From Apodospora peruviana (Eukaryota; Ascomycota; Sordariomycetes; Sordariales; Lasiosphaeriaceae): a DNA stretch of 64,000 bases. Location: the NCBI GenBank assembly GCA_033439685.1, contig JAUEDM010000008.1, positions 1,612,001 to 1,676,000 of the forward strand, written 5' to 3'. Positions within the stretch are counted from its first letter, which is position 1. Each line of letters opens with the position of its first letter. Made by a program: the position numbers and the translations under genes. Below, piece after piece: positions 18,354 through 29,515 of the stretch. The notes under the pieces are model-generated. The model was not told where the DNA came from. It made no database searches and saw nothing but the letters and a program-made list of their open reading frames with translations.

Positions 18354-21136
18354 TTAATCATGGATGTCGATGTCCAAGTTCTGCACCACCTCTTCCGGTT
18401 CGTCCTCCCACTCTCCCTCGCCAAGAGCATCACGGAGATTAACACCCATCACCTGAGTTGGCGTCAGCTCACTCGTCCTGAAGAAGCAGCTCTCTTTATG
18501 CGCCTGGGCGTTATACTGCCCGCGCTCTGGGTTGATCAGATTCCAGTCCGAAAGGCATTCCCAGCAAAACTCATGGCCACAGGTCGTACCTAGCATATCA
18601 GATTAGCATTAACAATATAATCAGCAGCCAAAAGGAAGGTCAACTTACAAGTCATATGAAAACAAGCGTCGCCCTTGACGATATTGATACCGCACCCCTC
18701 GCCCGGACACAGCTTCGAATTCTCCTTGATCCATTCCTGCGTGTCCTGGAACGACGGATCCCCGTGCTCCTTCTGGCTATTGTACTCCTCGCACGTCAAC
18801 CCATAATGCCACGGCACCTGATGTTGAAAGCACATCCCGTAGCCGCACTCGTCGCAACTTATCATCTCGTCCTCGTCCTCGTACAGCTGCCCGTTCTCAC
18901 AGCCACCTCGACTGCACCACCGGAAATTGGGCAGCTGGCTGATCGATTTCAGCAAAAGGTACTTGTCGTACCGCTCCGCCGTTTCTTTACCAGCGTACAG
19001 TTTCACTTCGTCGTACGACAGCTTTCGTTGGCACTCCTCGGACGGGCAGGGCATGTTGTCGGCCACATCCCGACCAAGCTCCTCCAGCTTGGCCTTCATG
19101 TGCTCGGCCTGGCAGCTATTGCAGTGGTCCATCTCGTGGCCGCAGCTCGCCGTCATCTTTTCCGGAAACACCAAAATCCGCCACATCCAGTCACCCGTGA
19201 AACCCTGGCAGGTCTCGATCCATGCGTCCAGAGACGGGAAATCGATCTCGCACCGCACTTCGCAGCAGCCGCTGCACCACCGCCCGGTCGCGGCCGTTTT
19301 CCTGACCAGGAACTTCATGAATATCGGCATCGAGAGGGTGTCTTCGCCGTGGTCGATGTCGAACATCCGGACCGGACCGGCCGAGAAGGGCGGGATCCGA
19401 CCCTCCTCGTCAGGCAGGGAGCTTTGAAAGCTCGGGTCGAAAAACGATTTCATCATGCCGCGAGAAATCAGTCGGGCGTGCAGAGCTGCGGCTTTCTCCA
19501 GGGCCCGAGGGGTAGGTCGCTGGCCGAAGGCCTCGAGCGCGCTCCGGAGCACGGTGGCTCGCTGGTATCTGTTTATTTTTATTTTAAAGGGTTAGAACAA
19601 TCAATACATAAAAGCTATACAAACTGGCATGACCTACCTTGCTATTTGCGCTGGTACATCCTGACAACCCAGCCGCCGCAACACATTCCCTAGTTCCGCC
19701 AGATGCGGAATATCGAGGAACTCGTCGCACTCGTCCACGGGACAGCGGAACCACATCGCCCGGCCGAGGTTGCTGAACCAGTTGTCCTTCAACGAGCTGG
19801 TGATACTTGACAGGAAACAGGCAGAGCAGATGGCGTTCGAGCAGCGCGTCAGCGGCCGAACCCCGCGCCCGCTCCAAGGGAATTCGTTCAGTTTGGAAGC
19901 AGCACCGACAGCCTGTTGATGGGGTTGGTTGTTGGCCGGGTCGGAGTGCGTCCCGAACTTGGGAGCTTTGCATACGGCACATATCCGGATATGTGACGGA
20001 CGCAGGTCGGCGTCCAGGGTGCCAGATTGGTTCGTGAGGTCCGCGATGAAGCGGCTCAAAGCATCGTCGATGAGAGGGACGTCGAGCGATTTCACGGTCA
20101 GATCCTGAGCCGCATAAGACTGTCGAAACCTTGCCTCTTCAGGGCTGCTGCTGTTGTTCTCAGCTTGGCCGGCCGTGGCGTTTGATGAGAAATGCTCGCC
20201 GGCGATCTTGGCCAAGATGATCATTCTAGGCGTTAAGCCCGGCGAACCAACAAAAGAATTCAAATTGACAATCCAGCTTCTAGCGCGATCCAGCTCATCG
20301 TGAACATCCTTGAGCTGAGGCTTGAGATCGTCAACATCGGCGGCCAGTACTTTTACCTGTGACTCGAGCATCTTGATTTTCTGCTCGTACTGGGTGCGCT
20401 GTCCTTCGAGGACCTTGATCTTCTTTTCGTCCTCGGTGGCCTGCGCCTCAAATTCCCTCCAATCCGCGTCGCGGTCTTGGTGCATTTTCTGGCTGTAATT
20501 CTCGATTTTGGCGCATTCGTGCTCGAACCGCAGGCGTAAACTCTGCTCGTGCGTGAGCGATCGCTCGAGAGCATCCTTCTGTTCGACCAGATCGGCGCGT
20601 TCTTTATCAAAGTTGGCAAACGGCTTGCCGACGGAATCGAGGGCCCATTGGAGTCTGTCTTGGAGAGATTTGACCAACTGCTCCTTCTCGTTCAGTCTGG
20701 CTCTCAGCTCCATTACCTGGCTAGTTGCAAGGGAATCATTCTCGTGCAGAGCACTGTTCAGCTTTTCGACCTGGGCTTCCATTTGGGCGAGGTGTTCACG
20801 CAGCGCGCGGTTCTCGGCCTCGGCCGGCTGCAGGCTGTGAGTGTGAGCCATGCCCTGTTCCAGACTGCTTGTTGACGGACGACGTTGGATGGGTGGAGGT
20901 GCCACAGCCTTCTTCTTGAATGGCTGCAAAGACGGTGGCGGCGTACCGGACCCGCCCGGCGGGGGGAGGACTGAGATGGCTGGATACATGTTCCTGCTGG
21001 CGGCGCGGAAGGTGAAGTCAACAGTCCGTCGTGGAGGAGGATGAGGCTCTGCTGCCGTCGGTTCTGCGGGCGTTAGCCTTCTGATTTTAAGTGTGATCGT
21101 GTCCGGCGTGAGCCATTTGATTTTAGCTGTGATCAT
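18354..21136 (-). CDS. RBR-type E3 ubiquitin ligase with coiled coil and extra zinc cluster (884 aa)
   Basis: Exons on the minus strand are 21136-19638, 19568-18649 and 18589-18354, with introns of 69 and 59 nt; phases match. The ATG at 21136 sits in GCCACCATG, an ideal Kozak context, so a longer TTG frame is rejected. Residues 1-110 are Pro-rich and disordered; about 100-300 form a coiled coil. A RING-like cluster lies at about 385-470 (CAVC, CSNAICSAC, CPVDEC). The RBR module follows: WCSGCC 597-602, CGHEMDHCNSC 642-652, CPSEEC 674-679, an IBR with WCSRGGC and CDEC 717-760, and an Rcat with CPGEGC 787-792 and GDACFHMTC ending at 807, joined across the last intron to CGHEFCW. Cys802 aligns with the ubiquitin-accepting cysteine of HHARI-type enzymes. 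It should move ubiquitin from an E2 to substrates through a Cys intermediate. Substrates are unknown. Confidence 0.88.
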
Positions 21137-22014
21137 GGTGGCACTGGTGGCTTCTTCATCAGGTGCGTTGGCTTCCGCTGTCTGGCCAGATCCATGGCGT
21201 GCGGCTGATATTTTGGGCAAATGGAGGGCCTAGAAGGCTTGCTTCGCCGCCCCTTTTTGCAGCAATAGCTTTGCGATAGATGCGCGGTGAAATCTGATTG
21301 CGGTTGGTGGCTTGAGGCATTGCATAGAGAGCTGAATTCAAGGTGGTGCGCTCCTTGGAATCACTCAAAGGAAGCCGACATTGGTCACTAACAGTTCCTT
21401 TGTGCAGGAATGTGCGGCGGCAAGTGAATGAAGAATTAGTGCTGCCCCAGGTAACGCCAGACGACGAATGGACGATTATATTGGTTCAGGTCGTCAGTCC
21501 GAACTGAGTAAATCGATCACTTGGTTTTCTGATGCCGTCTATTTCACCTATGCTCAAGGGATAACCGTTACCCGTAGTGTATATCGATGATATCCCAAAT
21601 ATACGGGTTATGTATGTGGTATTACGGACACCACTGTATATCAAATCAATGGTATTGGCGATTGCAATGTGATCTAAAAGATAATTTAACAAGCATGCCA
21701 AAAGGTGATTCCTCCATCTGATCATGTCTATTCCGTCCCTAGATTCTCATTAAAGTGCTTCACGTGATATCGTGATGGGGAGTTGCCGAGGCCCGTCGCG
21801 TGGAGGGTGACCCCGGCACTACCCGGTTGGGGTATTGGGGAATCCCAATGTCCCACTCTGCGTCGTCATCGCCCCTCCGAGGTCCTGTTGGAGCTCGGGG
21901 AACAACAGCTCACATCTTTCATCCAGTCCGCCATGCGCCGTAAACACCACCGATTATTATTGCAGGAAAAAAAACCAGCAAATCCCCAATCTCACATCTC
22001 GTGACATTATAGAA
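21137..22014. other. Divergent promoter between the E3 ligase and the hydrolase
   Basis: No supported gene. The two neighbours diverge from this 0.9-kb stretch. Sequence 21480-21730 is AT-rich. Open frames at 21783-22020 overlap the hydrolase leader and do not join its coding frame. Confidence 0.55.
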
Positions 22015-23341
22015 ATGTAAGTGGACTCGAAATGCGTCAGCAAATCGCGCCTTGGCGCTAACTGTGACCTTTATTACCAGGGCGCCGCCGCCAGTCCTCC
22101 CACCCGTCGCCTCGGTCCTACAACACCCAGCCTACCCAACAGCGGTATGGAACCTTGTGCCCGACCGAAAGGGCCTCGCGCCCGTGGCCGAAGGCCGTGG
22201 CGGCCCATTCAACATTAGCTGGGAAATCCACGGCGAGGGTCCCATCAAGATGATTGTGAGGAGGCTTCCAATAAACACCACTGTCACATGCCAAGCACCC
22301 ATGCTAAACTGAGGCGTATCTGACGCCCTGCCTACCTAGTTAATCATGGGTCTGGCCGGTTTCAAGACCGCCTGGCAGCGACAAACCCTCTACTTCGGAC
22401 ACCAGAACCGCCAACAGTACCAAGTCCTGGTGTGCGACAACCGCGGCATGGGCGACAGCGACAGACCCCTAATGCGCTACAGCAGCAGCGAGATGGCGCG
22501 CGATCTGATCGACGTCATGGCCCACGTCGGCTGGCTTCCGTCTTCCGATCAACCCGCCGCCGTCGCCGAAGAGACACTTCGCCCGCCCAAGATAGTCCGC
22601 ACCATCCACGTCGTCGGCATCTCCCTTGGCGGCATGATCGCCCAGGAAATGGCCTGCCTGATCGCCGAGCACATTTCTTCGTTAACCCTCTGCTGCACCG
22701 CCGCGGCCATCGAGAACACCACCACCTACGCCGAGAACATGGCCAACCGCATCTCCATGCTCGTGCCGAAATCCGTCGACCGCTCCGTCGGCGACACCGC
22801 CCGACAGATCTTCAACCACGAGTGGCTCATGCAGCCAGACGACGTCGACCTCCCCGACCCAGCCACAATACCCAAATGTCTTGCCCCCTCATCTTCAGAC
22901 ACTTACCTAAAATTCAACACAAACGCAGAGCGCTTCATTGCGCAGGAAATGCACAAGCGCCGCGACAAAGAACGGTTCACCCTCAAGGGCTTCCTGCTAC
23001 AACTGATCGCCGCGGGGTGGCACCACAAGACGCCCCAGCAGCTCGCTGACATGGCCGACCGCATCGGTCGGCACAGGATCTGCGTCATGCACGGCACCGA
23101 GGACAAGATGATCACCGTTCCGCACGGGAGAAAACTGATCGAGTATCTCCAGCCTGGTTTGGGGATCATAGAAGAAGGGATGGGGCACGCGCCCTTGGCC
23201 GAGAGGTGGGAGTGGTTTAATCGGCTGCTTGCCGGGAGGATATACGAAGGGGAGCGGTTGGATCTCAGGGGCCCGAATTTTTATAAACAGCGCATGGCGG
23301 ATGATGAGCGAGCAAGGGAATTAAGTACGGAGGATGACTGA
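22015..23341 (+). CDS. Alpha/beta hydrolase with intron-split start codon (392 aa)
   Basis: Exons 22015-22016, 22081-22255 and 22340-23341. The first intron (22017-22080, donor GTAAGT, branch CTAAC, acceptor TACCAG) is canonical and requires two bases from exon 1. The two bases before the donor are AT, so AT|G forms the ATG and the protein begins MAPPPVLPPVASVLQHPAYP. Without this splice the frame has only a TTG start. The second intron (84 nt) joins GPIKMI to LIMGLAGFKTAW. Core motifs are CDNRGMGDS, nucleophile elbow GISLGG (Ser154), HGTEDKM with the probable acid near 313, and GMGHAPL with the probable His near 342. It is a soluble hydrolase of the 3-oxoadipate enol-lactonase/epoxide-hydrolase-like group; the substrate is not predictable. 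If the first intron is wrong, translation would begin downstream at MGLAGF and lose 61 residues. Confidence 0.85.
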
Positions 23342-23760
23342 GGGCAGCTTTCTTTGTTTATGTATCTGAGATACTATGGCATGGTTTGGTTAATTCGATG
23401 CTTGGGAGGGATACGATTAAAGGTAGGGCTAGACAATTCGAAACCTAGACGTAATGACATGTAGGGACGGCGAGACCAACGCTGCATGTTGATATAAAGA
23501 TCTACCAGTCGTCGGTGCTCTCGTGTTCATATATATTTCCCTGGAGACTACCAAATAACTGGGTGCCTAGTTGACGCTTAACATAATGATGGGCGCCTTG
23601 GCAGATCTTGAATCACTAGCCTTTATCATGCCTGAGTTGGCATCAAACAACCGACAAATGATCGGTTCCGACCGAGTTAAAAACAGCACTGTGCTATCGC
23701 CATAACCACAACCCAAATCAGGCCATCCCGCCAACAAACAGGTAACAACCAACAACAGCG
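23342..23760. other. Convergent 3' region
   Basis: A 0.4-kb stretch between two converging genes. No gene or notable element seen. Confidence 0.6.
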
Positions 23761-25616
23761 CTACAGCATAACAAACCCGATTCCACTCGAGGTCGTTTCA
23801 TCCAGCCGATTCATCTTGTCCACGCCCCCGTGGATCGGGTTCGCCTTGTAGTTGAACAGGTAATAGTGAAGCTGGCCGTCGCCGGGGCCAAACTTCTGCT
23901 GCTCCAGGAACAGCGAGTTGTCCATCAGCGAGAGCGCGTTGAACACGTCAAAGTTGAAGCGGTTGGCGAGCACCAGCGCGTCGGCGATGAGGGCGTTGAG
24001 GCGCGTCTTGAGCGCCGACCTGTCCACAGGCGTGGTGAGGCCGGTCTCGGTGGCATAGTAGTACAGGTAGGCGGCCCGGATGGACTTGTGCTTGGTCGAC
24101 TTGATGACGGAAGACTCGAGGCAGGAGAAGGAGAAGAAATCGGTCATTTTCCCGGAGGGATCCTGTGCATAAACAAAGGTGAGCAGATGAGTAAGGAACA
24201 AGGGGGAAGGGTTGCGGCTTACCTCAACAACGTACGACCATACCACTTGATCGCCCGGCGCATCCTTCTTATTCAGGAGGTAGTGTTCAAACTCCTCCTT
24301 GTCAAACACGGGCGCGAGGTCATATCGTTTCAGGTAGCGCTCGAGGAGGCCATGCACGGCGCTGCAATCCTTGGCCTCCATCTCGCGTAGCCCCTGGGTT
24401 GACGTCTGCTCGGGCACCTTATACTTCCGGACCTGGTACGCGGGTTTACTGTTGCTCGGGCACGGGCTGAAGCCCACTTCGTAGAGCTTCATCCAGTTCA
24501 GAGCCCGGTGGAAATATCGGCAGGTGCTGACCGGCTTCGGAAGCACAATGCCGCCCGTGTAGATGGCCTGCCAGATGCCTTCGAGATTGATGCGCCGCGT
24601 GATCTCCTTGATAAGCACCGGGGCAAGTCTCTTGCCCCTGAGCTTCTTGTGTATGCAGAGGAAGTTGACCTCGGACCCGTGGATGACGTTCTTCCGCACC
24701 CGGATCTCGGTCGGAACGGCCGAGATGAAGGCGCAGAGGGTCTCTCCCACGCGGATTCCGACATGCCACTCTTTCTTCCAGCCTGGCGGCATCAAGGACC
24801 TGTCAGACGGTTATTAGCTGGGAACTGAGAACCATGCCGCCTGCCATGGAATAGTATGCCTCGAACTCACCACCGAAGGAACTCCTTGGAGTATTTAAAG
24901 CGGAACATGGCCTCGTCATCCTCCACGTAGTGCCCGTACAAAAGCTTCTCGACCTCTTCCATCTGTTGGTCATCTGTGAGGTCCATGGTGACCCAACGGA
25001 ACCCGTCAATAGCTAGAGACATCGGCTCGGTCGGGATGTCCTCAACCTTCTGGATCTTCAATGGCCCCTCCTCAATGAGCTCGGGCTTCTCGTCTCCAAA
25101 CTGAGGCACGGGTTGAGTCGCCCAGAACTTATACGCTCCCATGTCCTTGCGGTTCTTTCCGCTGCTAGCCAGACCTGTCACGATGTCCTGAATCTTGAGC
25201 TGCTTGAAGGCCGCGATGGCGTTGGCGGGGCTCACGGAAGAGCCATCGCCCGAGGAGAGAAGCTCGTTCGCGAGGGCTGGGTTGAGCGAGATGAACTCGG
25301 TGATCTGCTCGGCCGTCAAGCCCTCGATGGCCTTCTTCTGGTCCGCGTACGACTGCGACGCCTCAGGCTGGCCTGGTCCCGGGTCTCGTCCTATGGCATT
25401 GTGCAAGGCTTGCTTGATCTTGTTCTTCTTCTTGCTCTTCTTCTTCTTTTTCTTGCTCGAGCTCTCGGCGCCTCCTGCACCGGTTACGGCCTCACCGTCG
25501 GAGCCAGACTCATCTTCGGATTCGGCAGCGCGCTGGTTGCTAGAGCTCATGGCGGCGAGGGCGTCGGTAGCCTCGTTCTCTTTGGTCGGGTCGATTTGCT
25601 TAGATTCCTCCGCCAT
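23761..25616 (-). CDS. NMT1: Glycylpeptide N-tetradecanoyltransferase (N-myristoyltransferase, 574 aa)
   Basis: Minus-strand exons 25616-24871, 24799-24223 and 24162-23761, with introns of 71 and 60 nt; phases match. The enzyme transfers myristate from myristoyl-CoA to the N-terminal Gly of proteins in the cytosol and on ribosomes. The first 65 residues are acidic and end in a Lys-rich ribosome-binding stretch, as in other eukaryotic NMTs. The catalytic GNAT-fold pair follows, with YKFWATQPVPQF, SLMPPGWKKEWHVGIRV, HGSEVNFLCIHKKLRGKRLA (acyl-CoA site) and YTGGIVLPKPVSTCRYFHR. The end, GIGFVML, supplies the C-terminal Leu carboxylate known to act as catalytic base in this family. Length is slightly above the usual 450-520 because of the N-terminal tail. 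It is single-copy and essential in yeasts. No lesion seen. Confidence 0.96.
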
Positions 25617-26394
25617 GTTGGGTGGATTGTCCCGTGGTCGGGAGAGCTTCGCGATGCAAGAGGACTCGGTGCTTAAGCTTTTCGGGGTGGTAGGATGAAT
25701 AAAGCGAGAGAGTATCTGGCTGCTTTTATTACTGTGGCCCGTCTATGTAGCAGGCGTTTTATATACTGCCGATGACCAGGACCAAGCTGCGACCAACAGT
25801 TGTCTCAAAGGGTGGTTTTCCTGTGCGGCTGCGGGGTAGTTCCAACTCCAAGGTAACCTGCACTGGCGTCGTTGGGTTGGCCTTTTGGGTGGAGGGAGTA
25901 CGGAGGGGTCGAGGGGTTCCACTGACAGGCAGGGGAGCTGTTGTGGACGACGCGACAGGGTTTTGACAGCGGACGTGCACCTTCTTCACCTTATCTTATC
26001 GCAAACAGCCCGAGGTCTGAAGACGCCCGAATGGGATGAAACCTTCATCGAAATATCCGAGTTGAAGCTGTATGTCTACCGAATGTCTACCGAAGGGGGG
26101 ATACATGGACGGTTGGCAGTTACCTACTTCCACAATTTTATTCTCATTGTCGCCGTGCTGCGCCCGTTTCCGTTCGGTTGCATTAATGGGCCTCCCAAAT
26201 ACTGGTCCGCAGCGACTGTTGAATACGGTAACCTGGCGCGAACCTAATTGGAAGTACTGATACATCAGGTGTTAACCATCATGTGATTATGAATTCGCCA
26301 TCTTTTTACTCTTCACCTATCAACCATTTATTACAATCAGCAAACCGCCAAACCTAGATACATCTATATCGTCTCAAAACTTCAAGTTGTCGTC
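25617..26394. other. Divergent promoter between NMT1 and the CaaX gene
   Basis: No gene. Contains a tandem GATA-type site (TTATCTTATC) at 25991-26000. The last 150 bases before 26395 are CT- and CA-rich leader. Confidence 0.55.
25991..26000. promoter_or_regulatory. Tandem GATA-factor-like site
   Basis: TTATCTTATC contains two overlapping copies of the GATA complement TTATC between two divergent promoters. Fungal GATA factors (AreA, SreA type) often use closely paired sites. This rests on sequence match alone. Confidence 0.25.
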
Positions 26395-27504
26395 ATGGGC
26401 AAACCCTCGCCGCCTGAAGCCAACCATGCCGAGTCGCTGCACACCCAGCACTTAAGCGACCGCTTCCTTGACGAAGATGCCCTGGACTTGCAAGTGGACG
26501 ATCTCCTTCCGCTCTACGATGACGGCAACAGTAGAACTCCTCTTCTCCCAAACACACCCTCTTCAGTACCGTTCGAGGACTTGATTCGCCCATTCAAGAC
26601 CGATGTCAAGACTGGGAACGTTTTCTACCTCGACCGCCGCCTCGACGAAGACCCTCAACTCCTCGAGAAGTACATGCTGTGGTGGGCGCAGATGCCGCCG
26701 CGCGTATTTGTACAGATTCAGGGATCACACACCGAATGGAAGGATCGTAATGGTGACAGCGCGAAAGACACAACCGAGACCATCATCGATTTTGACGTCT
26801 CAGTCGAGCTCACGCCGTACCACTCAGACTCTGTCAATCGGGTCTCGAGGGTCACGATCCGCACAGTTGAGAACAGCGAGAAGGCACGCCGCGGCACGAG
26901 GCTGCGGAGGCGCGCACATGGCGCGAACGAGACACTCCAGAGCATCGAGGAGGCTTGGTTAGCCAACAAGCCGACGTTGGCGGAGTGGTGCCACCGTTAC
27001 TGCGCGAGCCACGCCGGGTTGAAGTGCATGACGCTCCAGCGCCGGATAATTGGACTCGACGAGAACTATGTGCAGCAGAAGCTGAAGGCGATGCTGCACG
27101 CCACAAGATACTGTGGCGAGGTGACCGTCAGCTTTCCGGTAATGAAGGAGCGTGTGGATGTGTATAACGACTGTAAGACGAATATGTGGCGGCTCAATGG
27201 TTGGATTGCTTTCCTGTGCTTCATCACGCTCATGTTCCCCTTCTGTTGGTTGTATCTATTCTTCCGTACCAAGAGGTTTGAGGTGGTCTTTGCGGACTGG
27301 CCCTTCTCGTTCCAGCAGCAGGACGGCTCGCGGAGGTATGTCGGCATCAGCGAGGACCAGTGGTGTAACATCTGGGGTCCTTCCATTTGTCGCGCTGCAT
27401 TGGAGAGGAGGAAACAGGTTACGCTAGACCAGCGGGACATCATCCTTGCGTCCCAGATGCCAGACCCGGTTTATGGTAATAATAACGGGTGTATAATCCT
27501 CTGA
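26395..27504 (+). CDS. Conserved-looking single-pass protein with CaaX box (369 aa)
   Basis: One uninterrupted exon from ATG in CGTCATGGGC. Acidic N-terminal 50 residues lead to DLIRPFKTDVKTGNVFYLDRR, then a soluble region with EWCHRYCASHAGLKCMTLQRR. One strong hydrophobic segment, WIAFLCFITLMFPFCWLYLFF, lies at about 270-290 and is followed by FRTKRFEVVFADWPFS and ISEDQWCNIWG. The last four residues are CIIL, a CaaX motif with Leu in the final position, which geranylgeranyltransferase I prefers. The protein also contains Cys near the membrane that could be acylated. The text resembles a family of uncharacterised fungal proteins with this order of blocks; I know of no assigned function. Residues before the motif (NNNG) form a flexible linker, as is usual for prenylated tails. 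It is divergent from NMT1; this need not be functional. Confidence 0.85.
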   Translation: MGKPSPPEANHAESLHTQHLSDRFLDEDALDLQVDDLLPLYDDGNSRTPLLPNTPSSVPFEDLIRPFKTDVKTGNVFYLDRRLDEDPQLLEKYMLWWAQMPPRVFVQIQGSHTEWKDRNGDSAKDTTETIIDFDVSVELTPYHSDSVNRVSRVTIRTVENSEKARRGTRLRRRAHGANETLQSIEEAWLANKPTLAEWCHRYCASHAGLKCMTLQRRIIGLDENYVQQKLKAMLHATRYCGEVTVSFPVMKERVDVYNDCKTNMWRLNGWIAFLCFITLMFPFCWLYLFFRTKRFEVVFADWPFSFQQQDGSRRYVGISEDQWCNIWGPSICRAALERRKQVTLDQRDIILASQMPDPVYGNNNGCIIL

Positions 27505-27913
27505 ACGAGGTGAACCGCTAGCTTGGTTGACGAATGATTCGTGATAATACACTCTTGTCCCCTGCTTGCGCGAATCACGAACTACTTTTCCTCTTTGGTT
27601 CTCCTATGCTTTACATTTACTTTTGGTCTAGATACTCAACCCGACGTGTTATTTATATCAATTTGAAATGTTCTGTTTATGCCAATTGCCTTTTACCACC
27701 TACTGCCCTCCTTCTGAGATTCTCTTCTCTCTATGTATGTGTCTCTGTCTTGCTCTATTCAAGCTGCTGTCAATGGGACATCCATACAAAATCTCATGTC
27801 CCTAATCCCGCTCTTCAACCGTTCTCGTTGCCCACGGCTTCCGTTACCATCCTTCCTCCCGCGATATGTCTTGCGTGGTCCACATGTCCATCTCCTGACT
27901 TCCACGACCTGCG
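27505..27913. other. Convergent 3' region
   Basis: T- and CT-rich sequence between two converging genes, probably overlapping 3' untranslated regions. The 127-codon open frame here lacks domain signals and is not called. Confidence 0.55.
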
Positions 27914-29515
27914 TTAACTATCCGTCGTGTCAAGAACACCAAAAGCTCTCATCACCGCTAGTGACACCGGAGCGTAGTACATGATATCGTTGTGCCCTAG
28001 AATAAAGAGTCAGCTTTTTGGGTTCAACGCGTTGTGAACACCACAATGTTACAGCGAGGGGAAATACCAACCTCCATGCGGATACAGTTCCTGCCGAATC
28101 GTCACACCACCTTCCTCCCAGGTCGCCACAAACGAATCCTCGTCTCTCGTAACCGTCCTCGAAGCCTTTTCCTCGGCCAGTGTACTGTCATCCATCTCCC
28201 TTAGTCCGCTAACCGCAGCAGCAAACAACTTGTCGTCCTCATGGCAAGGAATATCCCAATCGTTCTTCGCATGCACCAGCTGCAGATTCAGCTTTCCGTC
28301 CCTCCCCCTCACAGTCCTGACCGTCTCCCGTAGCCGGTCCGCGCTCAACCATTTGTCGACGACCAAAGTCATCGCCTGGCGCAGCAGCCACGGCGACGCC
28401 CGGAGCGGCGCGAGCACGGGAACCCACCCGGCGATGGAATAGCCCGAAAGCATGGTCGGCAGGCTACTGAACCCGGCGACGAGGATGACTCCCGCGAAAT
28501 CAATCCCCTGCTTGGCAAACGATTCCGCCACGCCCGACGCGACGGCCGTGCCCAAGCTCTGGCCGAGGACGACGATCCGATCCGCCGAAACGCCGGCGAC
28601 CTTCATGGCCCAGTCGACGGCCGCCGAGGCGTCGAGGACCAGACCGGGCTCTGTGGGCGACCCCGTGCTGTGGCCGAACCCGCGGTAGTCGATGGCCAGG
28701 ACGTGGAACTTGGACGTGTCAGTGAGAGCGTGGTACGAGGCTGGGCGGATTGCCTGTGCGACATGTCCGGCGTTACCGTGCACTTACGATCAAACACAAA
28801 AAACGTTAACTTGGATGAAAGTGAATGGTAATCAGGGCCCAAAGCTTACAATAAACGATCAGTTGCGATGTGGGATCTTCGTTCAGGAGCTTAAAGTTGA
28901 CCGTCTGGGTGATATCCTCACAAAAGCCGGTCGGCTGAGCGATCAGCTGGGCTTCGTGTTGTCCATATAATGGCAATGGCAGAATGTGCCAGGCGTAGAT
29001 GGATTGGTCGTCGGCCGTCTTGAGGTTGAACGGAGTGACTTGGTTCTCTTCAGGGGCAGAAAAGAGTCTCGGTTAGTCGCCATGATTATACATCACGTTG
29101 ATAATTCCCGACGATATATACGTGTGTGTGTGTGTGTGTTGTGGGACTCATGTCAATAGGGTAGCAAGGGGCTGGTGCTACTAACGGGCAAACCCCCAGG
29201 ACTCGGGCTTGTTCACATCGTTCCATAAGAGCGTGTTGATCTTGTGCGCGTACAAAAAGCTAAGTACGAAAATTATCAGCTGTCCGGTCTTTGGTTCTTA
29301 CAACAAACACCCGATTTACGATGGGAATGGACCTGCAGTGGTGGTTAGTCTTACTGGCGCTGGAAGAAGGGAACAGCACTGAGTCCGAGGAAGAGCGAAT
29401 AGATCCCCACCGGTACGCCAAATGCGAGGGCTGGGAGCAAATATGAGGACGAGGACGAGGACGAGCTATTTGCGCCGAGTTTAACTGCCCGTCCTCTCCG
29501 TCGAATTGACGACAT
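27914..29515 (-). CDS. Membrane-anchored alpha/beta hydrolase, ABHD12/Bem46-like (408 aa)
   Basis: Five minus-strand exons: 29515-29355, 29259-29186, 29047-28850, 28782-28072 and 27996-27914; all phases agree. Introns are 95, 138, 67 and 75 nt; the last uses the unusual donor GTTGGT. Without that last splice the frame ends early at WYFPSL and loses the catalytic His. The N-terminus has a basic patch, a Ser run coded by a GAGGAC repeat, and one anchor, LLPALAFGVPVGIYSLFLGL. Conserved blocks are YAHKINTLLWNDVNKPESWG, HGNAGHVAQAIR (oxyanion region), the elbow GQSLGTA (Ser220), HAKNDWDIPC (acid near 319-321) and GGHNDIMYY (His383). ABHD12-type enzymes hydrolyse monoacylglycerol or lysophosphatidylserine at ER-facing membranes; Bem46 relatives act in fungal polarity. 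The exact substrate is unknown. Confidence 0.9.
29122..29139. repeat. (GT)9 microsatellite
   Basis: Nine GT units lie inside the 138-nt second intron of the ABHD12-like gene, which explains its greater length compared with its sister introns. Confidence 0.9.

Noticed and set aside
18656..19693. 345-codon plus-strand frame
   Set aside because: Antisense to the RBR ligase exons, which show zinc-binding motifs and matching introns.
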